This document shows, piece after piece, positions 8,661 to 19,680 of a stretch of 64,000 bases of DNA. Position 1 is the first letter of the stretch; every line of letters begins with the position of its first letter. The position numbers and the translations under genes are program-made. The stretch comes from Symbiodinium natans. Its lineage: Eukaryota; Sar; Dinophyceae; Suessiales; Symbiodiniaceae. Below the pieces are notes generated by a model. It ran no database searches. It saw only the letters and a list, made by a program, of their open reading frames with translations, and was not told the DNA's origin. Location of the stretch: positions 1 through 64,000 of the forward strand of contig CAJNDS010002243.1 of NCBI GenBank assembly GCA_905221605.1, given 5' to 3'.

Positions 8661-10316
8661 TTAAGGGCCAGTTTTTGTCGGCCAGGGCTCCATGGCTGCC
8701 TTTGCCGCTGCACTAATCTCGGGCACCGAGGGCGTCGCAGGGACCACAACCGAGGGGGCCGAAAGGGGCACCTCTGCTGGGCCTGTGGAGCTGGCTGAGA
8801 AGGCACCTTCCTGAGGCACTGCTGGCAGCTTCGGCATCGTTGGCGATTTGGCGAAAGCACTTGGTGGTGTCTCGGGAGCTGCTGCTTTCGGCATGGCCTG
8901 CTTGGGGGCCTCAATTGATTCAGTTCAAATATTCTTGTTGGGATGTTCTCATAGATACATCTTATTCTTGTTGCTGCCCAGGTACAACGACGAGCTGCAC
9001 ACTTGGTGCTGCCTTCACAGGCACCGGAGGAGGCTCTCCCGAAACATCTCCATGTTGTGGAGCGAAGGATGCAACCAAGGCCGAGGCAAAAGACTCAGGT
9101 GGACCCCTGCTGCTCGACGAATTTGCTCCCAAGACCTTGCTTGTTCACTAGAGGCCCGAACCCTTAGCCCTCAGCCCTAGACCCTAGACCCCAAACCCTA
9201 GCTCAAAATTTAAACCCAAGGCTTACATGGCCCAAAAAACTCTAGACCACCATTAAACCAAACCTTTACAAAACCACAAAACCCCTCGTTTTCACGCCAA
9301 GGAGCCGTGTCCTCGTCTTCCAGCATGTTTCGTCGGCAGATGGGACACTTGAATCCCGACTGGCGAAGCTTGCCAAGGCACACCATGCAGAAGGGCCCGT
9401 GAGCACATGGGGTGTAAAGTGTGTTCGCCCTGTTCTGGAGGCATATCCCACACCACCCACAGGCACAGGGGCTGCCTTTACAGGCGCAACAGGCCCAGTT
9501 GCAGTTGCATTCGCAGGCACAGCTGCTGCAGTTGTCGTAGGGGCTACACTGTCGCCAGCAGGAGGGCCACCAGCAGCGAGAGCAGACCCTGCATCGGCTG
9601 CAGAGCCATCGGCTGCCAAGCAGGAGCCACTCCAGTGTCTGTTGGAGCAAGGGCTGCACTGCCAACCGCACTGTCAGGGGCTGCATTGTTGCTAGCATCG
9701 CCTGTAGCATCCAGGCCTCGGTTTTGGCCTCCTGAACCCCGCCCTCGGCCTCGGTTGTCCCTTCTTCCATTCCTGTTGCCCCAGCCAGAGGAACCACTTC
9801 CGCCTTGTCTTTGGCACCTGAGCCTCCTTGCCAGCTACCCCCAGCCCAGCCCTGTCCTTGCCAGGAAGATCCGTGCCAGCCACCACCAGCCGAGCCCTGT
9901 CCTTGCCAGGAAGTGGCGCCCGAGCCTCCTTGCCAGTTACTGCCTTGCCAGGAACTGCCACCAGAGCCTCGCCAGCAAGTGGCACCCGAGCCTTGCCCCT
10001 GCCAGCCACTGCTATGAGAGCCTTGTCCTTGCCAGGAACTGCCACCAGAGCCTTGCCACTGCCAGCTACTGGCACTCGAGCCTTGTCCTTGCCAGCTGCT
10101 GCTCGAACTGGAGGCTTCTTCTTTTGCTCTTTTCACTGCCTTCACAGTTCGGTTCTTTGTACTGGTGGAGGTGGACGACGAGCTGCTAGTGTCCAGCTGC
10201 CTCACAGCATCCCTGAACTTTTTCCACTTTCTCTTCTTGGCCCCGGATCGCTTATCTTTGTGCTTTCGGCCCATGCTTGCAAAAGCTTGGGCCCAGCTTT
10301 TCGGCATGCGCACCAT
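8661..10316 (-). CDS. RING-finger protein with SWQGQG repeats, frame-disrup­ted
   Basis: Likely E3 ubiquitin ligase of unknown substrate. From the ATG at 10316: a basic N-terminus (GRKHKDKRSGAKKRKWKK), a Ser run, then about ten imperfect SSWQGQGS-type repeats (about residues 70-165). Near the end is a C3HC4 RING shaped like the IAP type: CGIC, PCAHGPFCMVC, CPICRR. The repeat homology moves to the +1 frame near 9815. An Ala/Pro-rich linker then reads best in a third frame (about 9440-9600) before the RING returns in the original frame. That is either decay or indel errors. Beyond the RING I infer two more phase-0 exons: 8986-9135 (50 codons, GTACCT donor) and 8661-8897 (Pro/Ala-rich, TAA). The intron donor would be AAAG|GTTTGG at 9264. 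Confidence 0.65.
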
Positions 10317-10509
10317 GTCAAGAAAGACCTTTCAGGTTTTAAGGGCTGACAGCATTGTTGCCAGCACCCTCACTCAACATACTACACAAACGGAGCCCGG
10401 CCCAGCCGAGGCCCTTTTTGGGGGATTCGGGACCAGACCGAGCCCCAGAAAAGTCTCACCCGAACGATCCTCGTTTGATCCGAGACTGGCCTCCTGCAAC
10501 CCCCCCCCC

Positions 10510-10690
10510 CCTCCGAGCCCCCAGCCTTAACCCTAAACCCGAAACCCTAAACCCTAAACCCTAAACCCTTTGTGCAAGTGAATCGGGATGCAGCAGCCCG
10601 AAACCCTAAACCCTAAGCCTTAAGCCCTAAACCCTAAGCCCTCACCTCAACCCGAAGCCCTACACCCTAAGGGCCTAAAACCTAAACCCC
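10510..10690 (-). repeat. CCCTAAA-type array, degenerate
   Basis: Imperfect C-strand units between two minus-strand genes. A 24-base stretch (tgtgcaagtgaatcgggatgca) occurs at both 10569 and 10825, a short dispersed duplication. Confidence 0.75.
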
Positions 10691-10853
10691 AACTTCTGAA
10701 AGTCTAGGAGTCTTGAGGTTCCAGAGAAATAAACTCTGAACACAACATTGGCTACTAGCACAACATGCAGATGTTTTCTTTCACTCTGCTGGCCTGTGGC
10801 TAGGGCTTCTTTTCAAAACCTTGCTTGTGCAAGTGAATCGGGATGCAGCAGCA

Positions 10854-11940
10854 TCACTGTGAGAGCTCGTCGTTCCTCAGCTTGATGGCGAAGGCCTTTG
10901 TGATCTTCTTCTTCTGCTTGATTCGCTGGAGCTTCTGCATCACGGCCTTCAGCACCTCATGGAATCGATTTGACTGGGTAGCCGTGCAGGCCACGACGAG
11001 CTTCCCATTCTGGGCAAGAATGTAGCTCTTCTCCTTGAAGGGGCCCTTCAAGGCGAGGTTGGGCACATGCAAGATTGCATCCAAGCTGAGACCCTCGGAC
11101 TTCTCGGCCTTTCGCACCATGGAGTGGGATGCAGGGCTTGCCCCTGGCTTCTTCTTGGGCTTGCTTGTTGGCTTTGAGCTGGAAGCCTTGTGGTCCTTTG
11201 GCATCCCTGCCTTCGATGCCAGACCCTCCACCCACTCTTGGCCGGCAGCGTCTTCCTTTTCTTGGCACTTCTTCAAGAACCCCCAAGTGGGAAAGCCATC
11301 GGAATCTTGGGACAGCTGAACCTCAGCATACTTCTCCAAAGCATGCCGGGGCTTTGCTTCGGCTGTTACCTCGTCGTCGGCTGTTGCCTCACCGTCGGCT
11401 GTTGCCTCACCATCTCTCGCTGTGTCCTGGATGAGTTGTCCAAGCTGCTTGAGCTGCTTCAAATAGTCGGGCATGCCCAGTAGAGCTTCTTCACACTTGC
11501 GCCATTCCTTGGCCGAGCTTGCCCCCACATACAGTCGCCTCACATGGTTGAGCACCACCATGACCCTGTCTGCCACATCCCCAGCAAGGGTCTGGAGGGG
11601 TGATGCCTTGGGCTTGCTTTCAGGAAAGCGACGCTGCGAGTACTGGAAGGTGGCAGAGGGACACACACTTAGAAGGGCAGTTAGGAGAGGCACCAACTTC
11701 GCCAAGGACAAGAACCTGATCGCACAGGACGACCAAGTGGACTCGTACTCGAAAAACTGAAACGCTTGGAGGAACCCACATTCTGCACATGTCTCTGCAA
11801 GGCATCTGCCAGCCTTTCGTTGTCCACACGACTCTTGGGACCGAGCCGAAAAGCCTCGAAAAAATCTTGCCAGCAACCATATTGCCACATCTGCCCAATT
11901 TGAGCCCTGGGGTCCCAAATCGGGCAGAGGGGCTTTCTGA
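10854..11940 (-). CDS. lysine-rich protein of unknown function, one frame break
   Basis: Stop at 10854. The C-terminal 270 residues read well: a helical charged part (SSAKEWRKCEEALLGMPDYL, KQLKQLGQLIQDT), an imperfect six-residue repeat (DGEATA, DGEATA, DDEVTA), a basic Lys/Pro/Ser linker (KPTSKPKKKPGAS) and a basic end (QKLQRIKQKKKITKAFA). Upstream of about 11755 the protein-like frame shifts by one (QDFFEAFRLGPKSRVDNERL, then ADALQRHVQNVGSSKRF), joining the main frame at a run of A/T. The 5' limit near 11940 is set by a ctaaatcag acceptor beside an AT microsatellite, so an upstream exon is missing or unseen. No family recognised. Confidence 0.6.
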
Positions 11941-11948
11941 TTTAGATG

Positions 11949-12200
11949 ATATACGTATATATATATATATATCGATCCACTAAGGTCAAATTTCAATACA
12001 GAGATCATATAACGATGCTATATTGGGCGCCCTATATTTCAATACTGCATTGATGTTGATTTCGAGCGGAGAATTGATTTAAGCGCAAAATCAATGCAAC
12101 ACATTGTTTTGTAGGAAAAATCAATTACCAAATTGATTTTTTTCAACATTCGAGCCTTTGGGAGGGCCTACAAGCGGATTGCGCGCTTTACGGTTTAGGG
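11949..12200. other. AT microsatellite and AT-rich spacer
   Basis: An AT run at 11949-11973 followed by AT-rich unique sequence containing repeated attgatt and aattgat words. No gene seen. It lies 5' of the minus-strand gene. Confidence 0.6.
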
Positions 12201-12339
12201 TTTAATAAATGCCCTTGAAGGGATGAGATGGGTACCTCTTCCCCCCATTCCTACGAAGAAGCCAGCCAGAAAAACGCATCGCCAAGCTGGGGGGGGGGGG
12301 GGGGCCTCGGTGGCTTCCGAGACCCTCCACCAGCTGCTT

Positions 12340-12475
12340 TTAGGGTTTAGGGTTGAGGGTTTAGGGCTTCGGGCTGAGGGCTTAGGGCTTAGGGTTTAGG
12401 GTTTAGGGTTTAGGGCTTAGGGTTTAGGGTTTAGGATTTAGGGCTTAGGGTTTAGGGTTTAGGGTTCGGGAGCCT
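12340..12475 (+). repeat. TTTAGGG array, degenerate
   Basis: G-strand units mixed with gggctta variants, after a poly-G run at 12291-12303. Confidence 0.85.
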
Positions 12476-12717
12476 TGTCTGCGCCCGCTGGGTGAGAGAT
12501 GGCTGCGGCCCGGATTGGTTGACTGATGTGTTGGGTTTGGGTGTCAAGTTTCCGGAAGTACCTGTACGGCGTTCAGGCCGTGAAAACGCAAAGCCCTAAG
12601 CCCAACCTAGCGTATCCTTGTACCTTCCGGAGTGGTCATACCAGCTGTCATTCCCGATTTTACACATTGGTTTTCCAGAGTTCCTTCATCAAATCATAGA
12701 CTAAAAGGCTTCTTAAG

Positions 12718-12812
12718 GGAGGGGGTTCATGGGAGGGTAGGTACCTAGGCAGCCTTCGGGAAGCTTAGGGAGCCTTAGGGAGCAGTGGGGACTAGTATGG
12801 AACCTGGGGTTA
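12718..12812 (+). repeat. dispersed repeat, family I
   Basis: Begins gggttcatgggagggtaggt and continues with gcttagggagccttaggg. Clear copies lie at 53645-53745 and, reversed, at 31611-31683. Confidence 0.7.
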
Positions 12813-12941
12813 CACCCTAAACCCTAAACCTTAAACACTAAACTCTACACCCTAAACCCTTGACCCTTGAGCCCAAAACCCTTAATCCCTTGAACCCCCC
12901 TCCCCTAAGAACCCATTTAAGTAGACAACCACGCGCGCCAG

Positions 12942-13000
12942 GCCGCGCCCTGCGCCAGCTTCGCCAAAGCCAGTGCAGGCTACGAAAGTTCTCCCCCAGG
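12942..13000 (+). CDS. candidate internal exon, unknown gene
   Basis: A gccag acceptor, frame AAPCASFAKASAGYESSP, and a GTTTAGGG donor opening a G-strand array. GC-ending codons in the first half support coding. Confidence 0.4.
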
Positions 13001-13699
13001 GTTTAGGGTTTAGGGTTTGGGGTTTGGTTTAGGGTTTAGGGTTTGGGGTTTGGGGTTTGGGGTTTGGGGTTGGGGTTTGGGGTTCCTACTAAACCCGAAG
13101 CACTATAAACCCTAAACGGCCCTAAACCTCAGGTTGAGGTACAATCCCTGCGAGGGGTTCCTAAAAAAACCTTAAGCCTTGAACAACCCTAAACCCGGCT
13201 TTAGGGTTTAGGGTTTAGGGTTTAGGGTTTAGGGGTTTAGGGAACCACTCAGGGTGTTAATCCTTCCTACACTTGAGGAAAGGCACGAGCGAATGATCAT
13301 GAATAAATCGCCCGTGTGTAAGCTAATCAGCGAAGCGAACTGCATTGATACGGTATGGATATAGCGTGAATGCATGAACCGTATAAAAACACAAGTGCAC
13401 GCAGGTGGTATTATTAGTGGGCCTGGCCTTTTACTTGATCATTATTTCCTTCAAAATTCGATGATGGACGAACAAAAACACGGTGTGCAGCAGCCTGGTG
13501 GAGGAACTCAGGTTTGTATTTAGGGTTTGGGGTTTAGGGTTTAGGGTTTAGGGTTTAGGATAATTATCATCTCCGGAGGCACACACTCTGTGTGTGTGTG
13601 TGTGTCTGTCTGTCTGGGGTTTCGGGTTTAGGGTGTAGGGTGGCTACTCCAGCGGGGGTGGGGGGGGGGGGGGAATACACAGTTCCCCAAAAAACAGCT

Positions 13700-13965
13700 C
13701 AAAAACCCTAAACCCCCTGAAAGCATCTCTAAACCCTAAGAGCCCCAAAGCCCTAAGACCCTCATCCCTAAACCCTACAACCCCGAAAACCCTCATCTCT
13801 AAACCCTAAACCCCAAAGCCCGAACACCGTCATCCCAAAACCCTAAAGCCCTGAAACTGGACAACCCTCATCCAAAAACCCTCTGGAGCCTAAAAAACCC
13901 TAAAACGTCAAACTCCTCATCCTTAAGCTTGAAGCCCTAAACCCTAAACCCTAAACCCTAAACCC
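13700..13965 (-). repeat. degenerate CCCTAAA array
   Basis: C-strand units interspersed with ccctcatcc variants, ending 14 bases before the exon candidate at 13979. Confidence 0.8.
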
Positions 13966-13978
13966 TGAGGCCATGCAG

Positions 13979-14041
13979 ATGTCCAAGAGCACCTCCGCCC
14001 TCCCCCGGCTGCCATCCGCTAACCAGGCTAAGGGCACCTTG
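13979..14041 (+). CDS. candidate internal exon, unknown gene
   Basis: Exactly 21 codons (MSKSTSALPRLPSANQAKGT...) between a ccatgcag acceptor and a GTACCAAG donor, with CCCTAAA upstream and TTTAGGG downstream. Confidence 0.5.
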
Positions 14042-14047
14042 GTACCA

Positions 14048-14290
14048 AGTTTAGGGTTCAGGGTTCAGGGTTCAGGGTTCAGGGTTTAGGGTTTAGGGTT
14101 TAGGGTTTAGGGGCTTCAGGGCATTGAGTTCTTAGAGGTTGTCCCTTATGTGCTTTGAGAGGATGGTGTTGGGGCGGGGGGGGGGGGGGGGGGAACTGTT
14201 TGGGGGACTCGCAGAGGTCCAAGGAGGGCGTTTTATGGCTCAGGGTTTAGGGTTTAGGGTTTAGGGTTTAGGGTTTAGGGTTTAGGGCTA
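14048..14290 (+). repeat. TTTAGGG arrays around a poly-G run
   Basis: G-strand units 14048-14115 and 14240-14290 with a G run at 14175-14192. C-strand units follow at 14340-14520. No gene in 14300-14940 that I can support. Confidence 0.8.
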
Positions 14291-14942
14291 AGGCTTTTTT
14301 TCATGGTTTCAGGGTTTAGGGCCTGCGGCTTTTTAGGGCTTAAGCCTGAGCCTGGGCCCCAACCACACCCGATGTAAACCCCACGCCCTGCAATCCGAAA
14401 CCTCTTGTAAACCTCAACCCGAACTCAGACCTTGAACCAGAGCATTAATATACCGAAACCCAAAACCAAACCCCAAGCCCTAAAACCCTAAACCCTAAAC
14501 CCTAACCCTAAACTCGAAAGTCGAACATCCGAACTCTCAGCTCGACCGAGGTATTGAGCGATGAAGCCAAAGGCCGAGAAAGCTGGGAGTCAAAAAGCTT
14601 TAAGGGTTAGGGTTCATATGGATTTCTAGCATCTATAGGGCTTTAAAGCAAGGGTTTCTAAGTTTGGGGTTTGGGGGTTTGGGGCTTTTAGGGGTCTGGG
14701 TTGATAGAGTGTGTGTGTGTTGTTTTTTCGCAGGGTTTCCTCGCCATACATCGCAAGAATGGTGAAATTCGGACCCCATCAGGGGCAGTACGTCGTTTTG
14801 CAGCAGGCTGTCTTCTACGCAAACTTCCCCAACAGTGACCCCCAATTTGTTCAACGCCCCTTCCTAACCCCGAAACCCTAAACCCCTAATGTTGTCGGGA
14901 TGCAACATTTCGGCGGGGCTGTTGATAGAGTTGCTGTCTAGA

Positions 14943-15362
14943 GCCTTGAAACCTTGAGGCCTGAGGTTGTCCCTAAATCTTAAGTCGCCAGGCTCGCGCC
15001 AAAGCTAAGATTTCCTTATAAAATGTTTGTGTACCGAGGCCAGGCAATCAAATTTCAAAAGGGTTAGTTAGTCCAGCAGCTGCCCGAATGCCGTTTTGAA
15101 CGTTTGCTCCCGCTGGGTTTTTGTTTTTTTTTTGTGAGGGGGGGGGGGGGGTTGGTTGGGTTTGGATCCAGTGGCCTAAGGGCTGAGGCTTCCTAAACCT
15201 CGAGGCCTGAGGTTGTCGGGCCCTGAAATCTTAAATCTCCAGGCCAGCCCCAAAGCCAAGATTTCCCCATGAAACGCCTTTGTACCGAGGCCAGGCAGTC
15301 CAATTTACAAAGGGGGTAGTCCAGCAGCTGCACAATGTAAAGCGGTTGCTCCCCTGGAATTA
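14943..15362. repeat. diverged tandem duplication, two copies of about 175 bases
   Basis: 14943-15117 and 15189-15362 share cctgaggttgtc, a variant of aagatttcc, tgtaccgaggccaggca and gtccagcagctgc in the same order. The open frames across them are not convincing genes. Confidence 0.75.
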
Positions 15363-15411
15363 TAGTTATTTTTCTTTGGGGAGCTGTCTGGTTGGGACGG
15401 ATGGATTCCTT

Positions 15412-15600
15412 TAACTTCATACAAGCTCATCCATGGATCCCTTCTAAATTCATACAAGCTCATCCCTTTAAAATTATTCATATAATCTCATCGCTTTCAA
15501 CATCATATGGACCCTGATTAGATTCACATAAGCTCATTTCTTTTAAAATTATATGGATCCCATTCAAATTCATATCGATGCATCCATTTTGAAATCACAT
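15412..15600. repeat. AT-rich tandem repeat, unit about 35 bases
   Basis: Recurring words attcatacaagctcatcc, tttaaaatta and catatggatccc in about five diverged copies. Confidence 0.7.
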
Positions 15601-15758
15601 ACAGCCAGACACCCCCCCCCCCCTCCCCCCACCCCCAGATTCCCCCCGCCGACCCCCCACCGCCCCCCACCCACGCTAAGTTGAGGGGCGGGGGGTGTGG
15701 ACGCCAATCAGCAGACCACATTGCGCCTCACCCATTTGGGGTTGGTGTGACGGCGCAG

Positions 15759-15820
15759 AACAGACGCGCTGGCTCAGAGCGCTCTAGCTGAGCGTCAGAG
15801 TGAGCTGCACGACAGCGAAG
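15759..15820 (+). CDS. candidate internal exon, unknown gene
   Basis: A gcgcag acceptor and the only open frame, TDALAQSALAERQSELHDSE. Donor is either AAG|GCGTTGG (GC type) or GTTGGATC two bases later. Confidence 0.4.
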
Positions 15821-16379
15821 GCGTTGGATCCGACCTTTGTGAAAGCAGCCAGGCTTTAGTAATTAGGGTTTAGGGTTTAGGGTTTCGGGTTTCAGGTTTA
15901 GGGGCTTCCCTTGTAAGTGCTGGCTGGACCCCATGTAAGCTTGCGCCGCTTTGCACCATGAGCTGCGATCGTTCACTAGTCAAACACAGCGGCCACAGCT
16001 TCTACGGCATCTGATGGCTCTGGAGCTCCGTGTTTTGGAGGAGCGCATGCTCCGGGGGGCTTGACAGAGGAGCGCGTGATGGCTCTGGCGAGGGTTTAGG
16101 GTTTAGGGTTTAGGTTTTAGAGTTTAGGGTTTAGGGTTTTTGGGTTGACCCCAATAAGGTCTTAATAATAAGTACCCTAAATTGGGAGACCATCATCTGT
16201 CAGAGGGGTTGGGAGGGCTGGGCTTGTTACGGCTTAGGGATGTTAAGCTCCGCCAAGTACGCTTCGTACAGGGTGGCGTGGAGTTCATCTGTGCCCTGGG
16301 ACGTACAAATTTGAGTTTTGACTCTCTACGCTCCAGACCCACACCCGACACGCCAAAAACAAAAACCAGCAAAAGTCAA

Positions 16380-16600
16380 ACCCTACACCCTAAACTCCAA
16401 ACCTTCCAAACCTAACTGTCACCTAAGCCATCTAGACCCCAACCCCTAAGCCCCAAACCCAATAGACACAGAGCCTAAGCGCCAAACCCTAAACCCTAAA
16501 CCCTAAACCCTAAACCCTAAACCCTAAACCCTAAACCCTAAACCCTAAGCCCTAAGACTAAACCCTAAACCCTAAACCCTAAACCCTAAGCCCTAAACAA
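16380..16600 (-). repeat. CCCTAAA array
   Basis: About ten clean units at 16490-16550 within a longer degenerate run. Confidence 0.9.
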
Positions 16601-16639
16601 TCCCAACCCCTGAGCCTCGGGTCCACCCCCAAGAGCCCG

Positions 16640-16735
16640 GATCTACCCCTAAGACCTGGCAAAGGTGGCGATGCCCACGGTGCGGCCTTCTTCCAGGGGA
16701 CAGGCTCTGCCCTCCATGTCGGGAGCTCCCTAAAC
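16640..16735. CDS. exon-like segment, strand ambiguous
   Basis: On the minus strand, a ggcag acceptor and CCAG|GTCTTA donor enclose ACPLEEGRTVGIATFAR, reminiscent of the GRTVG element of EF-Tu/EF1A-like factors. On the plus strand the same bases read RCPRCGLLPGDRLCPPC. I cannot choose, and the elongation-factor likeness may be chance. Confidence 0.25.
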
Positions 16736-16759
16736 CCCAAACCCTAAACCCTGTAGTTC

Positions 16760-17060
16760 GTTCGTTAAACTCTCAAATTATCTTATCTTGTGTTGTTCAA
16801 TTCTAATTAATGCATTATAAGGATTTAGTATTATAATCAGAACCATGAATATGGGCCCGAAGATAATACACTTAATTCTCAGGCTTTTAATAGAAGTCCT
16901 TGGGCACATTTCAAAGCCAACTAAGAAAGCAATACAAGAGTAGAACATGCTATCATCTGTTCCCCTTCTTTTTATCGTATATTTTAACTGGTGATTTCTC
17001 TTTCTTTTTCAACACGGGTTTCGTTCACAAAATAATTACAATGGCGCGCTTCGCTTACAC
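16760..17060. other. AT-rich unique spacer, no gene supported
   Basis: A 76-codon plus frame exists, but its composition and lack of splice context give no support. Confidence 0.5.
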
Positions 17061-17311
17061 ACTAAACCCTAGGCCCTCAACCCTGTATAATTCGTATGGC
17101 CAATTTGGGGCTCCCAGGGGAGGCGTATGAGGGAGTTGGGGGCGAGTTCTTTCTCAGGCGGGTTGTCCTGGATTTTAGGGTTCAGGGTTTCGGGTTTTGG
17201 GTCCCCCCCCGTCCCGCCCTTGTAGGGTTTTCATAACAACGAGGTCATAAGGTCTCGGGTTGAGGATATAAGTTTAGGGTTTAGGGCTTAGGGTTCTTGA
17301 TTGGGTCGCAG

Positions 17312-17347
17312 GGGACATGTACCCCGAAAAGCAAAAAGCGATATAAG
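17312..17347 (+). CDS. candidate micro-exon, unknown gene
   Basis: Twelve codons (GTCTPKSKKRYK) between gtcgcag and AAG|GTTCCA. A G-strand array lies upstream. Confidence 0.3.
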
Positions 17348-17668
17348 GTTCCAATTTAGCTCAGTTATTGTCACTCGAATTAAATTCGGATACGCGGGCC
17401 TTGCGCGAAAATGTTAGACGATGTGTTTGGAATGATTCTGATCACATTAATTAAACACGTGTTTCTAACACCTCAAATCATGTAAACAATGAACAGCGCT
17501 TCGAAAACCTTGCAGAATCCGTGTAGAAGCATGCACATTTTAGGGTTTAGGGTTCAGAGTTTAGGGTTTAGGCTGTAGGGTTTAGGGTTTAGGGTTGAGG
17601 GTTATAGCAACCAACAGATTTGCAATGCCTCTAGAAATCCACTGCAGCGGCTTCTAGTGTGCAGGTTT

Positions 17669-17930
17669 CGGGCTACTTGGAGGCTCAGGGTACTTCTAAC
17701 CCGAATTATAACTGTACTTATAAGCCCCCTACGCCCCCTAAGTCCCCTAAGTAGGTTATAAGTAGACTTATTATATAGCTGGGTTACAAGTGCCCACGAA
17801 TCTTCAAGTAAGGGTTCTGTGAACGACTGGGTACTTGTTCGGGAGCTTAAACCATATGATAGGGAACTCTGACACTTTGCTACTATACATCCATATGAAA
17901 GGGACTTAGTAGACATGAACCTCCAAGTAC
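17669..17930. mobile_element. possible foldback element
   Basis: Ends carry tacttggaggctc and, inverted, gaacctccaagta. Internal inverted ttataag words. The gaacctcca end recurs near 28490. Confidence 0.4.
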
Positions 17931-18397
17931 AGCGTTCGGGCGTTCTGCTCGAGACTCATGTGGAACTGCTTCAGCGAGCATACCGGCTGCGCAAGATATT
18001 GTTTAGGAGTTTAGGGTTTGGGGTTTAGGGTTTAGGGCTAGGGTTTAGGGTTTAGGGTTGTCTCTTGGCCCAGCAAGGTGAGCAGCGAGGCGGAATGTAT
18101 CCGAAGTAGAGCCTAGCTGCCTCAACCTGGATTTAGGGTTTAGAGTTTAGGGTTTAGGGCCCGGAATTCTGGCAAACGAATCCTTAAGAAGGTCCCCAAA
18201 CCTAATCGTACAACTTCAAAGGCCGCGGGAGGAAAATCCTCGCCCCCCCGAAACCCTAGAGCCAAATCTTCTCAACCGCCAGGACCCTAAACTTTCCCAA
18301 AACCCAATACCCTAAACCCTAAACCCCTAAACCCCTAAACCCCTAAACCCCTAAACCCGAAACCCTAAACCTTACATAGGCCCCCTCACCCGTCTCC

Positions 18398-18451
18398 ATG
18401 CCCGGGAAGGTAGTCTCGAGGGCGGCTGCAGCCGTTGGGGACCTCGGACTT
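18398..18451 (+). CDS. candidate exon with ATG, unknown gene
   Basis: Eighteen codons from an ATG (MPGKVVSRAAAAVGDLGL) end exactly at a GTTTAGGG donor. CCCTAAA units are about 25 bases upstream. Possibly a first coding exon. Confidence 0.4.
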
Positions 18452-18674
18452 GTTTAGGGTTGAGGGCTTAGGGTTTAGGTTTGAGGGTTCAGGGTTCAGG
18501 GTTTAGAGTTTTTAGGGTGCATAGGGTTTCCAGGGTTCAGGGTTTAGGGTTCTAGGGCTTCCGGGGCTTATGGGTTTTATAGCGTTTTTGGGTTTACAGG
18601 GTTTATAGGGTTTACAGGGCTAAAGACTAATCAGGGTTTAGGATTTAGGAACGAAGGTTTAGGTCAGAAGACCG

Positions 18675-19260
18675 ATCGTTCCGGCGTATCGCCTCTTTCA
18701 GTGGCTTCTTCGTTGTGGGGGTGTTGGCCAAGGCGGTCAACAAAAGGCTACGCAGCTGGATTTTGGAATGGGCAGATCCCTCGCTTTTGGGGGGGTTTCC
18801 AGGACGAGGCATCGATACGCTTCATGCCTCTTTGGCCAGCACGCTGACTGACGCCAAAAGCCGGCGGGCGACTTTTTGCTGGTAAATGCTTTGATGGGGT
18901 GGACGTCACGCAAGAAATGCAGGCTGCTGAATGGCTGGGCTTCCCGAAGGCATGGCGCAGATTCTACTCGTAACAGACTCGCTACGAGGGGGTGTGTGCC
19001 CCGGAGGACATTCGTCCCACTCGTGGACTACTCCAGGGCTGTCCGTTCAGTGCTTTACCCTAAGGGTCCATGTACCTAATTATGGAATACTTTGGGCCTT
19101 AAAGTACTTCCTATATAAGGACTTTTGGGTCTAAGTATATAATAATAAGGTACATGGACCCTTAGGGTTTTGGATGCCATTGCGCAAGTACGGGCTCGCT
19201 TCGTCAAGCAGCAGTCAAGCTTTCGGTGCAGAGGATGCCAAGCTGTGCAGCGACTCACTA
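18675..19260 (+). pseudogene. non-LTR reverse transcriptase remnant, interrupted by a MITE
   Basis: Fragments of the RT domain occur in order but in three frames. VLAKAVNKRLRSWILEWADP and GFPGRGIDTLHASLAS (18721 on) match the early RT blocks (LAK..NKxL; GFxxGRS). KCFDGVDVTQEMQAAEWLGF (about 18885) is motif A with the catalytic Asp position lost. RGLLQGCPFSAL (19022-19057) is motif B. A 110-base foldback element then splits the gene. Beyond it, AFGAEDAKLCSDS may be a damaged YADD motif. Internal stops and frame changes show it is dead. LINE class is inferred from motif style. Confidence 0.75.
19058..19167. mobile_element. MITE family A, copy 1 (inside RT remnant)
   Basis: Terminal inverted repeats ccctaagggtccatgtacc / ggtacatggacccttaggg, with a near-palindromic core centred on ttcctatataagga. 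Differs by about one base from the copy at 23562. The tips carry the CCCTAA telomere-like word. Confidence 0.85.
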
Positions 19261-19299
19261 CTGGAGAACCTGGCCATGGGACTTTCTACCTAGCCTAAG

Positions 19300-19395
19300 A
19301 CCCTAAACCCTACACCCTGCACCCTAAACCCTAAACCCTAAACCCGAAACCCTAAACCCTAAACCCTAAACCCCAAACCCTAAACCCTAAACCCC
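19300..19395 (-). repeat. CCCTAAA array
   Basis: About ten units ending six bases before the exon candidate at 19402. Confidence 0.9.
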
Positions 19396-19401
19396 AGACA
19401 G

Positions 19402-19434
19402 GCAGCTGCCTGTGCCCGAAAAAGGACCCTTAAG
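19402..19434 (+). CDS. candidate micro-exon with GCAAGT donor
   Basis: Eleven codons (AAACARKRTLK) between an acag acceptor and AAG|GCAAGT, a strong GC-type donor. TTTAGGG units follow about 30 bases on. Confidence 0.45.
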
Positions 19435-19680
19435 GCAAGTAACTGTCCATCTAAGGCCTGTAAGGGTTTAGGGTTGAGGTTTCATAAACGCAGCACTGTG
19501 CCCTCAGCGTAAGCCCTAAACCCCACAAATCCTCACAATCCAGGCCCTTTTCTTCTGTATCTTCCAGTACTGTAGACGCCTAGATACAAAACATGGACGC
19601 TGATCTACACCCTAAACCCTAAACCTTTACTCCCTAAGCCCTAAACCCTAAAGCCTAAACTGTGGGGGCACCTACTACAG

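Noticed and set aside
15740-15830. ggctcagagcgctctagctgag, tRNA- or snoRNA-like hairpin words
   Set aside because: No cloverleaf, B box or CCA-end pairing could be drawn. The coding frame explains the segment better. No tRNA was found in the window.
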